From positions 1 to 41,823 of the forward strand of contig JABABS010000041.1 of assembly GCA_014238125.1 (NCBI GenBank): a stretch of DNA of 41,823 nt, given 5' to 3'. Below the pieces are notes generated by a model, which saw nothing but the letters and a program-made list of their open reading frames with translations, did not search any database and was not told where the DNA came from. Both the position numbers and the translations under genes were made by a program. The stretch comes from Phycisphaerales bacterium (GTDB lineage: Bacteria > Planctomycetota > Phycisphaerae > Phycisphaerales > SM1A02). Shown in pieces: positions 34,539-41,823 of this stretch. Position 1 is the first letter of the stretch, and each line of letters opens with the position of its first letter.

Positions 34539-35728
34539 TACCTGTAATCTATACCGCCCTTGAGGTCGCCGCCACCAAACTTTTCTCGAAGTTTACGAAT
34601 TGCAGGATCTTCGTCTCTCGTTGGAGCATCCTCACCGCCGTCTTCACCTTGGGCTTGCTTGAGCGAGAGTGCAATTCGTCTTGTTGTTGGATCCACGGAC
34701 AAAACGCGGACCGTGACTTCTTCGCCTTCTTTTACTGCATCTTTTGCTGATTTGATTCGTTGATGTGAGAGTTCTGAGATATGGATTAGCCCTTCAACAC
34801 CTTTACCGATATCGACGAACGCTCCAAATGCAGCCAATCTAGTGACTTTTCCGGTAGTGTTTTCTCCAACTTCGATGGCGCCCATCGTGGAAACCAGTGG
34901 GTCTTCAATCAACTGTTTCATTCCAAGTGCAATTTTAGGAGGCGAGTGCTCGTGGTCAATATCAAGAATTTGCACGCGAACAAGATCACCAGTTTTGACG
35001 AGCTTTGAAGCATCCGAAATTCTATCCCAGCTCATTTCAGAGATATGGATTAGCCCTTCAATGCCACCAATATCGGCAAAAGCACCATATGGTTTAACGG
35101 AAGTAATTGTGGCATCAATAGTTGCGCCAACTTCTAAGTTCTCGAGTGTTTCTACCTGCTTTTCTTTTCGTTCTGCTTGGAGCACTGTTTTTCGACTAAG
35201 GACGACTCTGTTTTGTTTTCGATTAAGCTCGATAACTTCGCAGGCAAACTTCTGTCCACTGAAAATTGTGAGGTCAGCAACATGGTAAAGTTCGACTTGG
35301 CCAGCAGGCATAAATGCTTTGTGGTTAGCGAGTTCCATCTCTAGACCGCCTTTGTTAGTGCCTGTGCACATTGCTTCGACGATTTGACCTATTTCAAGAG
35401 CATCCCATGTAGCTTTCTGGATTGCACCCTGCCTTGAAAGGACGAGCATCCCATCTTTATCCTTGCGTTCGATGACAAATTCAAGGGAATCGCCCACGTT
35501 TGGGAGTGTCTCAAACTGTAATTTTGGGCAAGATCCTTGCATTCTTGGCCCAAACTCAATGAGTACGTTTGAACCGTGGATAGCAGCGACGACACCCGTT
35601 TTAATTGCTCTTGCCTCGCCTCTTTTGCGTTGTTCTGGGTTTTCATCGAGCAGGTTCTCAAGTGAAGCACTGCCAAGGGCTGCTTCGATCTCTGCCTGTA
35701 ATTCAGGATTGATTTTATCTTCACTCAT
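34538..35728 (-). CDS. rpsA: Ribosomal protein S1 (four S1 domains)
   Basis: A 396-residue RNA-binding protein with four S1 domains at about 35-105, 110-180, 197-272 and 285-360. The last two carry the strong S1 signature (YGAFADIGGIEGLIHISEMSW; FGAFVDIGKGVEGLIHISELS). E. coli S1 has six domains and 557 residues; four-domain versions are usual in several other phyla. The charged C-terminus ends FGGGDLKGG. It heads the operon rpsA-pdxA-glyQS. TAGAAT lies 6 nt before the ATG and no Shine-Dalgarno is present, so the mRNA is probably leaderless. Confidence 0.9.
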   Translation of the reverse strand: MSEDKINPELQAEIEAALGSASLENLLDENPEQRKRGEARAIKTGVVAAIHGSNVLIEFGPRMQGSCPKLQFETLPNVGDSLEFVIERKDKDGMLVLSRQGAIQKATWDALEIGQIVEAMCTGTNKGGLEMELANHKAFMPAGQVELYHVADLTIFSGQKFACEVIELNRKQNRVVLSRKTVLQAERKEKQVETLENLEVGATIDATITSVKPYGAFADIGGIEGLIHISEMSWDRISDASKLVKTGDLVRVQILDIDHEHSPPKIALGMKQLIEDPLVSTMGAIEVGENTTGKVTRLAAFGAFVDIGKGVEGLIHISELSHQRIKSAKDAVKEGEEVTVRVLSVDPTTRRIALSLKQAQGEDGGEDAPTRDEDPAIRKLREKFGGGDLKGGIDYR

Positions 35729-35734
35729 TTATGC

Positions 35735-35740
35735 ATTCTA
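35735..35740 (-). promoter_or_regulatory. Putative -10 element (TAGAAT) for rpsA
   Basis: TAGAAT, 6 nt (gcataa), then the rpsA ATG at 35728. The local sequence gatagaatgca is the same as that before the gene at 2187. A TTGCAA lies upstream with a long 20-bp spacer. Confidence 0.6.
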
Positions 35741-35869
35741 TCAACTAGGGGAAGATACCTTTGCAAGAAAAAAACTACATTTGATAGACTTTTCTCAGAA
35801 GGTGTATACCATTTACTTGGTGGTGTTTAGACGACCATATTGGCACCTTCATCGTGTATCATCGCCACC

Positions 35870-35891
35870 CTGCTACCGCTGGTGGTAGCAG
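35870..35891. promoter_or_regulatory. Perfect inverted repeat in the rpsA/pilM divergent region
   Basis: CTGCTACC, 6-nt loop GCTGGT, GGTAGCAG. It sits 21 bp before the pilM start and directly in front of TAGAAC (35893-35898), a possible pilM -10. It could be an operator. AGGA at 35899-35902 is the likely Shine-Dalgarno, 10 nt before the ATG. Confidence 0.5.
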
Positions 35892-35912
35892 ATAGAACAG
35901 GATGACTGAATT

Positions 35913-37994
35913 ATGGCACACCCCTCAGCAGCTTGGGGCATTGAAATAGGTCAATATGCAATCAAGGCGATTCGTCTTGAGCGTGATGGCGATACCGCAC
36001 GTGTGACTGATTACGAGGTTGTTCAACACCAACGTGTGTTATCTTCGCCCGATACAGATGCAGCCGAGGTAACTCGATTGAGCCTTGGTCAATTGATTAG
36101 CAAGAAGAACCTTGAAGGTGAACATCTTGTTATTTCCGTTCCTGGTCATTCAGCTTTTGCACGTTTTGCAAAACTTCCACCAGTTGAGCCCAAAGCTGTT
36201 CCCGATATTGTGAAGTTTGAAGCAGTACAACAAATTCCATTTCCAATTGAAGAAGTTGAATGGGATTACGCAGCATTCCACGAAGAGGGAAGCCCAGAAG
36301 TTGAAGTTGGCATTTTTGCGATCACTCGTGATCGAGTCAACGAACGACTTGACGCGTATGACATCGTAGGGCTGAGTCCAGAAGCATTAACTCTAAGCCC
36401 AACAGCAGTGTTTAATGCACTGCATTATGACTTTGAATTGGCAAGTGAAGATAATCAACTCGTCATTGTAGACATCGGCACACAAGCAACAGATGTAATT
36501 ATTGCATCAGGAAAACGTTGTTGGATTAGAACATTCCCATTGGGTGGCACACATTTTACAGAGGCAATCGCTGAGGCATTCAAGATTAGTTACGCTAAAG
36601 CAGAACGGCTAAAACTTGAAGCAGCAAGCAACAAATATGCAAAACAAATCATGCAAGCGATGCGTCCTGTTTTCGCTGACTTGCTACAAGAATTGCAACG
36701 GTCACTGAGTTACGCTTCTGGCGATGTTGAATTAAACGATATCGTTGGTGTTGGCTCTACGTTTAGAATTCCAGGTTTGCGTAAATTTATCGGTCAGCAC
36801 TTACAAGTAAATGTTGCAAGGTTAGATGAATTTAAACGTATTGATGTGAAAGGCAGGGAGGCATCTGCCTTTGCTGAAAATTGCGTGAACATGTCAACGG
36901 CTTATGGTTTGGCATTGCAGGGAATCGGTCTCGCGCACATTGACGTGAACCTTGTTCCAACAACTATATTACGCGAACAAATGTGGCATCAAAAAACAAA
37001 ATGGTTTGTTGCTGCCGCGAGTATTATTATTTTAGGTAGCGCAATTACTTTAATTAAACCATTCCTAGACAATCAAGCGCTCGGTAGTGGCGGAACTCCA
37101 ACCAAAGTAAAGAACTTGATTAATAAAGGTAAGGGTTTCGTAAAAGATTTTAAAGAAGCAGAAAAAGAAGGCAAGTTGGGTTCAGACGCAGCTACACTTC
37201 TTGCACTTTTAGATTATCGGGATGTTTGGCCTTACATCGTCCATGATGCTGCTGATTCTCTTGCAGCCGCTGGTCCAGATGATCGGGTTATGACGCTCGA
37301 AAATTTTCTGCAAACTTTTCCAGCGCCTGAAGATCGCCCACTTGTTCAATTGAAGAATTTAGAAGGTCAATTTGTAAAAAGTGAAACAGGCGCGCCGCGT
37401 ATTGCCGTGACGATGAATGTTGAATTGAATCATGCAAACCCAATTAACTTTTTGACTGAAAGAGTTGCAGGTTGGCTTAAAGAACATGCTGAACCAACGG
37501 GCGACAGAGTGATGGTTCCATACAAAATCATTGACACCACTGTGAGTTGCAATCCTGAAGATATGGAAACAATTCAAGTAGATGCCCTTGTTGATGAAGA
37601 ACCGGCCAATGATGCCAAAGGTGAAAATAGTGGTGCAGGGAACTCTGGAAGTGATGATGGCGGTGGCGGTGGTGCGGGAACTAAAATGGGCGGAGGCGGG
37701 GGTGGCCCAACTCCGGGCGGCGGCGGCGGTTCTGATCGCGGCCGTGGATCTGGAGGTTCACGAGAACCACCAAAAAAACCTAGCAAGCCGAAAGAAAAAA
37801 TGTTTGAATCCGAGCCAATAACAGAATCGACATTAGATTCGACAGCACCATTACCAGCATATCCTGAGGACAAATTGCATCCTCCAGATTCTATGTGGTA
37901 CAAGGCAACAATTACATTTGAAGTGGAACTTGTATCACAGCCACGACCCGAAGAGACTGCATTGCTCTCTCAAGAAAAGGCAGGAAAATCGTGA
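35913..37994 (+). CDS. pilM: PilM-PilN-like fusion, type IV pilus/secretion assembly protein
   Basis: A 693-residue protein. Residues 1-340 form an actin-like ATPase domain of the PilM family: AAWGIEIGQYAIKAIRL at the start, EAVQQIPFPIEEVEWDY near 103-119, the phosphate loop VIVDIGTQATDVII near 184-197 and PLGGTHFTEAI near 209. At 343-349 comes the PilN-type HIDVNLVP, then a transmembrane helix (364-381) and a periplasmic part with a ferredoxin-like segment (about 494-560). In most systems PilM and PilN are separate. A Gly-rich disordered stretch occupies about 568-618. The GTGA overlap couples it to the next gene. Confidence 0.88.
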   Translation: MAHPSAAWGIEIGQYAIKAIRLERDGDTARVTDYEVVQHQRVLSSPDTDAAEVTRLSLGQLISKKNLEGEHLVISVPGHSAFARFAKLPPVEPKAVPDIVKFEAVQQIPFPIEEVEWDYAAFHEEGSPEVEVGIFAITRDRVNERLDAYDIVGLSPEALTLSPTAVFNALHYDFELASEDNQLVIVDIGTQATDVIIASGKRCWIRTFPLGGTHFTEAIAEAFKISYAKAERLKLEAASNKYAKQIMQAMRPVFADLLQELQRSLSYASGDVELNDIVGVGSTFRIPGLRKFIGQHLQVNVARLDEFKRIDVKGREASAFAENCVNMSTAYGLALQGIGLAHIDVNLVPTTILREQMWHQKTKWFVAAASIIILGSAITLIKPFLDNQALGSGGTPTKVKNLINKGKGFVKDFKEAEKEGKLGSDAATLLALLDYRDVWPYIVHDAADSLAAAGPDDRVMTLENFLQTFPAPEDRPLVQLKNLEGQFVKSETGAPRIAVTMNVELNHANPINFLTERVAGWLKEHAEPTGDRVMVPYKIIDTTVSCNPEDMETIQVDALVDEEPANDAKGENSGAGNSGSDDGGGGGAGTKMGGGGGGPTPGGGGGSDRGRGSGGSREPPKKPSKPKEKMFESEPITESTLDSTAPLPAYPEDKLHPPDSMWYKATITFEVELVSQPRPEETALLSQEKAGKS

Positions 37995-39343
37995 GTAAAC
38001 AGAAGTTGGAAATGGATCCGCAACAGATTTTTACTTGGGTGAAGGAGAATATTATCCTTGTCGTACTCTTGGTTGCGTGTATAGGAGCAGGTATTGGTTT
38101 GCCAATGTTTGCAGCATCTTGGTCTGAGGAAGTTCAGCAATCACTTAATAAAAGAACACAAGCATTTTCTGAAATCGATAATCTTTATAAATCTAGTGTG
38201 ACCCCTCTAAGTGGCGGATCTGCGAAAAAGGTTGTGATCAATCGTGAGTTGGTTGAAAAATACCGTGAAATTGCGAACATGCTCCGAGATGATGCGCAGC
38301 GAGTTATCGAACAAGCGAAACAGCATAATCAAAAAGAATCCACGACTATGTATGCAGAATTGTTTTCGGAAGATGTAACGCGTGCTCAGCTTGAAACGTT
38401 ACCTCAACAATTTTATGCAAAGTTGCAATCGGAATATCTCAATTTATTATCTGATCTCAATGCAGGTTCTCCACTTGACACTGATACTTTGGTGCAAGTG
38501 TTAGAAGAATCCCGTGTGCGATTTATGGAGAATAAATTAAGTAAGCCAGTTGATGCTTCACTTACAGAGGAACAGCACACCCAACTCGTACGATTTATGA
38601 CAGATCGAAGAATGAGTATGCTCAGGGGCCGCGCAGAAGAGTTTGGTCTTTACCTCGACAAGGAAACATTGGGCATACCCGAGTTTGAAGCGAAGAACAG
38701 GCCCAATGTTGGCACGCTCTTTACTTGGCAATGGAGGTATTGGGTTGTTGCAGATGTACTTGCAGCAATTATTGAAGTTAATGGTGGTCAATCAGAATTA
38801 ACAGCCCCAGTAAAACGAATTACCAAAATAGAAGTGCTTGGCTTACCCATCATCGGTGGAGATAACAAACCGGAACAATCTGAAGCTATTCCCCAGCAAG
38901 AAGATCGACCTCAACCAAGCAGGGGTGGCGGCGCGATGGGCATGGGTGGGGATACTTCAAAAAATCCACCCAAGAGGGAAAAACCTGATAAGCCAAAGCG
39001 TGATAAAGGCAGAACAAATTCTGCAAGAGGGGATAACGGGCCAGTTATTTCATTTACGAATCGAGAAAAGTCGACGTTGTTCGATACGCTACAAGTCAGA
39101 ATGCGAATGGTCGTAAGTACTGTACGAATACCAACTATTCTTGATTCGTTTGCTCAGAACAATTTTGCAACTGTGATTGACATTGATTTGAAGCCAGTAA
39201 ATAAATTTACTTCATTGGAGGATGGTTTTGATTACGGTGCTGAACCAGTATCAGAATTGACAGTTGTTTTAGAAACTGTTTGGCTTCGGGCTTGGACTGT
39301 TGAACAGATGCCCGAATCAGTAAAATCGGCGTTAGGGATATGA
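37991..39343 (+). CDS. Single-pass membrane protein, PilO-position gene of unknown family
   Basis: A 450-residue protein with a short cytoplasmic N-terminus, one transmembrane helix (about 20-40) and a long helical periplasmic region (45-240). A Gly/Pro/Lys-rich low-complexity stretch follows (about 305-350), and a final domain (about 355-440, VRMRMVVSTVRIPTILDSFAQ...ELTVVLETVWLRAW) has the strand-helix-strand layout of PilO-like domains. Position after PilM-PilN fits PilO, but it is far longer than PilO (about 200). Start is GTG, overlapping the pilM stop as GTGA. Confidence 0.65.
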   Translation: MSKQKLEMDPQQIFTWVKENIILVVLLVACIGAGIGLPMFAASWSEEVQQSLNKRTQAFSEIDNLYKSSVTPLSGGSAKKVVINRELVEKYREIANMLRDDAQRVIEQAKQHNQKESTTMYAELFSEDVTRAQLETLPQQFYAKLQSEYLNLLSDLNAGSPLDTDTLVQVLEESRVRFMENKLSKPVDASLTEEQHTQLVRFMTDRRMSMLRGRAEEFGLYLDKETLGIPEFEAKNRPNVGTLFTWQWRYWVVADVLAAIIEVNGGQSELTAPVKRITKIEVLGLPIIGGDNKPEQSEAIPQQEDRPQPSRGGGAMGMGGDTSKNPPKREKPDKPKRDKGRTNSARGDNGPVISFTNREKSTLFDTLQVRMRMVVSTVRIPTILDSFAQNNFATVIDIDLKPVNKFTSLEDGFDYGAEPVSELTVVLETVWLRAWTVEQMPESVKSALGI

Positions 39344-39359
39344 GTGATTACACCTATGC

Positions 39360-41213
39360 GTGCCAGAGTTTGGCAGGATGGAATTTGATCGTATGAAGAC
39401 CAAAGGTATAAATGTTTGGGAACAATACATAGAGTACATAGTGCTCGTAATTGCTATTTTGATATTCACTTATTTTGCTTGGAATACATATTCCAACCAA
39501 GCGAATGTTGTAAACAATGGCAAAACCATAACCACAAGAAATATCGACGAAGAGCTACTAGCTAGTAGTGAAAAACTAAGGCCTAAACTGGATGATTCTG
39601 CACCCTCACCGCTCGTACTTACTACGCCAAATGCTTTGTTGTCTTCTTTTGAAGAGGGCTTATCCGCTTCATTATCGCCCGCCCAGAGGGTAGTTTTCCC
39701 AAGAGTGGATTTGACTGCTGATTTTGCTGTAAATCAAGATCTTGTTTCTGAATTACGCACATATATTCAACCAAAAGTGCCTGCACCAGAACGCATTCGA
39801 ACTCATCAGTGGTTCGCTACAGTAGATGAATCGGAACTCAGTGTCATACCCGAATTGGATTCACTTTTTGTTGGACCTCCACACGATGCAACGTGGATCC
39901 AAGTTGCAGCTGAATTCGATATGGACACTGTATTGGATGAATTTCAGCAAATCCACGACGGTGCTGCCTCAATTCCTGAACAATGGTACGACGGTGTCAT
40001 TGACATTTTTGATCTTCATCTTGAACGTGAAACACTAGGTGAAGATGGTTGGTCTGAAATCGAGCTCATTCAGGTTATGCCAGGGCGAGTCACATTTAGA
40101 TCTATATTAAAAGAAGAACAAATAGACACGGTTGAAAGAGATAACATTGTCAATCAACTTCGAACTGGCGAACAGAGGCAAGTTATTCGTCCACCTTTTT
40201 ATAGAGTAAAGGGATTCTCGCCCGATCAAGTTGGAGACCCCGAAGCATGGACTCCAACGGCAGCTTCTGGTGAAGAAGTTGAAAATGGTGAAGAAAGGCA
40301 ACCCGAAGCTGGTCCTGTTGCAACCCTTCGCAAGAAAATTGAGGAAGCCTCAGCTCGGCATTCAAAAGTTGAAAAGCAGAAAGAAGAAATTGAAGCTGCG
40401 CTTCTTGCAGCACAACGTTCTGGTTCGGGCGATGCTGGCGGCGGACCAATGGGTACAGGTGGATCTACTGGCGGGAACAATTCTGAGATCATTAAGGAAC
40501 TTACAAAGAAACTACTTGCCACAAGCGAGGAACTCTCTGAACTTGCTCGGCTACGTGATCAGTTACTTGATGAACTTCGGGCTTTAGATAGTTCGGTTGC
40601 TGATGATTTGGTCGAATCTTTCGGCGGTAAAGTTTGGGTTTGGGCACATGATTTGTCTGTGACTCCAGGAACTGTGTACCGATATAGAGTTTCAATTCAA
40701 GTTGCTAATCCGTTCTTTGGTCGCAAACCTAGCCTCTATCCTGAACAACAAGAGTTGGCGAATCCTGTTTCGCTCGCTTCTATCCCAAGTGCGTGGTCAG
40801 AACCTATTGAGGCTCAACCTCCCCTTCAATGGTTCGTTCTTCGAGCGATTCCAGAAGGTAGCTCAGTGTCTGCCAATACACTTGATACAGGACGCATTTC
40901 AGCAGAAGTTTATCGCTTCACAGACGGGATGTGGCATAAAGATACGATTCAAGTAGCGGCAGGGCAGCGACTTGCAGCTCCCGATGGTGGAGAGTTTCAG
41001 ACAGAATGGTTTGTTCTAGATATGGTCCCATGGCTTGATGCAACTGAGAAAAATCTCAGAAATTACAGAGCGAGTTGGGTAATTCTTCAAAACATGAGAA
41101 CAGGGGCAACTGAGATTGTAAGTCCTTGGGAGCAGGCGAGTAGCAGCCGATTGAAGGATCTCAGAGATCAGGAACGTGATAGCCAATATTATGATGATTC
41201 AAACTTGATGTAA
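39360..41213 (+). CDS. Single-pass membrane protein with coiled coils, third gene of the pilM operon
   Basis: A 617-residue protein with a transmembrane helix at about 24-42. A long extracytoplasmic region (45-310) of unknown fold follows, then a charged coiled coil (about 320-352), a Gly-rich hinge (about 355-378) and another helix (about 380-412). A beta-rich C-terminal part (about 425-600) opens with KVWVWAHDLSVTPGTVYRYRVSIQVANPFFG, a fibronectin-like look. No family is recognised. It could link the PilM platform to the envelope. GTG at 39360 is 16 bp after the previous stop; ATG at 39378 or 39393 are alternative starts that keep the helix. Confidence 0.65.
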   Translation: MPEFGRMEFDRMKTKGINVWEQYIEYIVLVIAILIFTYFAWNTYSNQANVVNNGKTITTRNIDEELLASSEKLRPKLDDSAPSPLVLTTPNALLSSFEEGLSASLSPAQRVVFPRVDLTADFAVNQDLVSELRTYIQPKVPAPERIRTHQWFATVDESELSVIPELDSLFVGPPHDATWIQVAAEFDMDTVLDEFQQIHDGAASIPEQWYDGVIDIFDLHLERETLGEDGWSEIELIQVMPGRVTFRSILKEEQIDTVERDNIVNQLRTGEQRQVIRPPFYRVKGFSPDQVGDPEAWTPTAASGEEVENGEERQPEAGPVATLRKKIEEASARHSKVEKQKEEIEAALLAAQRSGSGDAGGGPMGTGGSTGGNNSEIIKELTKKLLATSEELSELARLRDQLLDELRALDSSVADDLVESFGGKVWVWAHDLSVTPGTVYRYRVSIQVANPFFGRKPSLYPEQQELANPVSLASIPSAWSEPIEAQPPLQWFVLRAIPEGSSVSANTLDTGRISAEVYRFTDGMWHKDTIQVAAGQRLAAPDGGEFQTEWFVLDMVPWLDATEKNLRNYRASWVILQNMRTGATEIVSPWEQASSSRLKDLRDQERDSQYYDDSNLM

Positions 41214-41303
41214 TGGTCCATTCTGGCTAATTGGCGAGATTGAAACTATTTGAAAAAATAGCCGCCTGATAACAAAAAACCAAGAAAACACACCTTTCAG
41301 CCG

Positions 41304-41333
41304 TTGACAGTCTAGCAGCATTTCGGGTACAGT
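41304..41333 (+). promoter_or_regulatory. Putative promoter of the 23S rRNA transcript
   Basis: Perfect -35 TTGACA (41304-41309), 18-bp spacer, TACAGT (41328-41333) as the -10. Transcription should begin near 41340, upstream of the hairpins and boxA. Confidence 0.6.
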
Positions 41334-41353
41334 TCGCGGCTCGCCGTTTCGTA

Positions 41354-41384
41354 TCGACGATTCGTCGAGGTGGGCTTGCGCCCA
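41354..41384 (+). promoter_or_regulatory. Paired hairpins of the rRNA leader (boxB-like)
   Basis: TCGACGA-T-TCGTCGA (41354-41368) and TGGGC-TTGC-GCCCA (41371-41384). The second sits 1 nt before boxA, the place of boxB in E. coli rrn leaders. Confidence 0.55.
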
Positions 41385-41385
41385 A

Positions 41386-41398
41386 CGCTCTTTGACAA
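41386..41398 (+). promoter_or_regulatory. boxA antitermination site of rRNA leader
   Basis: CGCTCTTTGACAA differs at two positions from the E. coli rrn boxA TGCTCTTTAACAA, the NusB/NusE (S10) binding site that lets RNA polymerase read through rRNA genes. Its presence shows this 23S gene has a complete rRNA-type leader of its own. Confidence 0.8.
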
Positions 41399-41727
41399 GT
41401 TCATGATAGTAGTAGTAAATGCAAAAAACCATTCTTGTTTCTATTTAATTAGGATGGACAATTCTTCCCCCCGGTTGAATTGTCTTAACAAGAGCGGGAA
41501 CTGCATTCACCGAATTTTTTAATAATATGTTATTTGATTAAATAATTTTTTTGAGAGCGATCTGAAAATATTCGTTATGAATCGTTTGACCATCCGCGTT
41601 TGTTCTTTTGAACAGACAATTGCTGCAGGAATCCTCTTGTAGCATGGACTGATTGAGACCCTTGCAAACTCAGTCATGGCACGTTGATTTTGATTTCAAC
41701 TTTAATTAGTCGAAGTCGGGTCGGCAT

Positions 41728-41823
41728 GACCAGGTCGTTAAGGGCATATGGTGGATGTCTTGGCGTTGAGAGGCGATGAAGGACGTAGGAACTTGCGAAA
41801 AGTCTAAGGGAGCTGGTAACCGA
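41728..41823 (+). rRNA. rrl: 23S ribosomal RNA, 5' end only
   Basis: The first ~96 nt of 23S rRNA, cut by the window edge. GTTAAGGGCATATGGTGGATG and GAGGCGATGAAGGACGT are the conserved 5' domain I segments. The 5' end is placed by aligning GGTGGATG to nucleotides 23-30 of E. coli 23S rRNA. No 16S gene or tRNA precedes it: a protein-coding gene ends 515 bp upstream, so this is an unlinked 23S gene. Confidence 0.93.

Larger units (their letters stand above)
41214..41727 (+). other. Non-coding rRNA promoter and pre-23S leader region
   Basis: About 515 bp without a protein gene or tRNA. It contains a weak hairpin CTATTT-GAAA-AAATAG (41246-41261) after the last gene. An rRNA-type promoter, hairpins and boxA follow. 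Two more inverted repeats come next: GACAATTC with GAATTGTC (41457-41484), and CATGgACTGA with TCAGTCATG (41643-41678). The last two may be part of the processing structure before 23S rRNA. Confidence 0.8.

Noticed and set aside
41246-41261. Terminator after the pilM operon
   Set aside because: The CTATTT/AAATAG stem is short, AT-only apart from one pair, and lacks a T-run.
41403-41727. tRNA gene between the promoter and 23S rRNA
   Set aside because: The inverted repeats there do not give a cloverleaf and there is no GGTTCGAATCC-type T-arm.

Overview
The window looks like chromosomal DNA of a free-living Gram-negative bacterium, most likely a member of the Planctomycetota (perhaps the Phycisphaerae). 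That placement is an inference. It rests on a 23S rRNA gene with its own promoter and no 16S gene upstream, a complete type II secretion operon with unusual low-complexity tails, a second PilM-type assembly platform, and a POT transporter carrying an extra soluble domain. No phage, insertion sequence, CRISPR array or tRNA gene was seen. Most genes are core metabolism or cell envelope, packed tightly, with frequent ATGA and TAATG stop/start overlaps.

Layout. Positions 1-1159 (+): 3' part of nuoN (complex I). 1116-1949 (-): multi-pass membrane protein whose end overlaps nuoN. 1950-2186: divergent promoter region with six tandem 12-bp repeats that also form nested inverted repeats. 2187-7194 (+): exported thioredoxin-like DUF255 protein with a DsbD-like tail, a single-domain asparaginase-like protein, and a POT-family transporter with a soluble insert resembling the C-terminal part of a GspG pseudopilin. 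7202-22262 (-): one operon of about 15 kb. In transcription order it holds a possible 38-codon leader ORF, a secreted Gly-rich protein, gspE, F, G, H, I, J, K, L, M, a GspC-like protein, gspD and a lipoprotein. 22297-22992 (-): an orphan CoA-transferase subunit A. 23262-26297 (-): outer-membrane-lipoprotein-like factor, ABC ATPase and ABC permease. 26350-31983 (+): metH, a CPBP-family membrane protease and an exported transglutaminase-like protein. 31970-35728 (-): rpsA-pdxA-glyQS. 35913-41213 (+): a PilM-PilN fusion and two single-pass membrane proteins. 41214-41823: rRNA promoter, hairpins, a boxA antitermination site, a long leader and the first ~96 nt of 23S rRNA.

The gsp operon should build an envelope-spanning secretion machine: ATPase GspE, membrane platform GspF/L/M, pseudopilus GspG-K, connector GspC and outer-membrane secretin GspD. 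The pilM operon encodes a second, related inner-membrane platform. Prepilin peptidase is not in the window.

A recurring signal is a TAGAAT-like -10 hexamer placed 6-9 nt before the ATG of operon-head genes with no Shine-Dalgarno sequence. This implies leaderless mRNAs and helps choose several starts.
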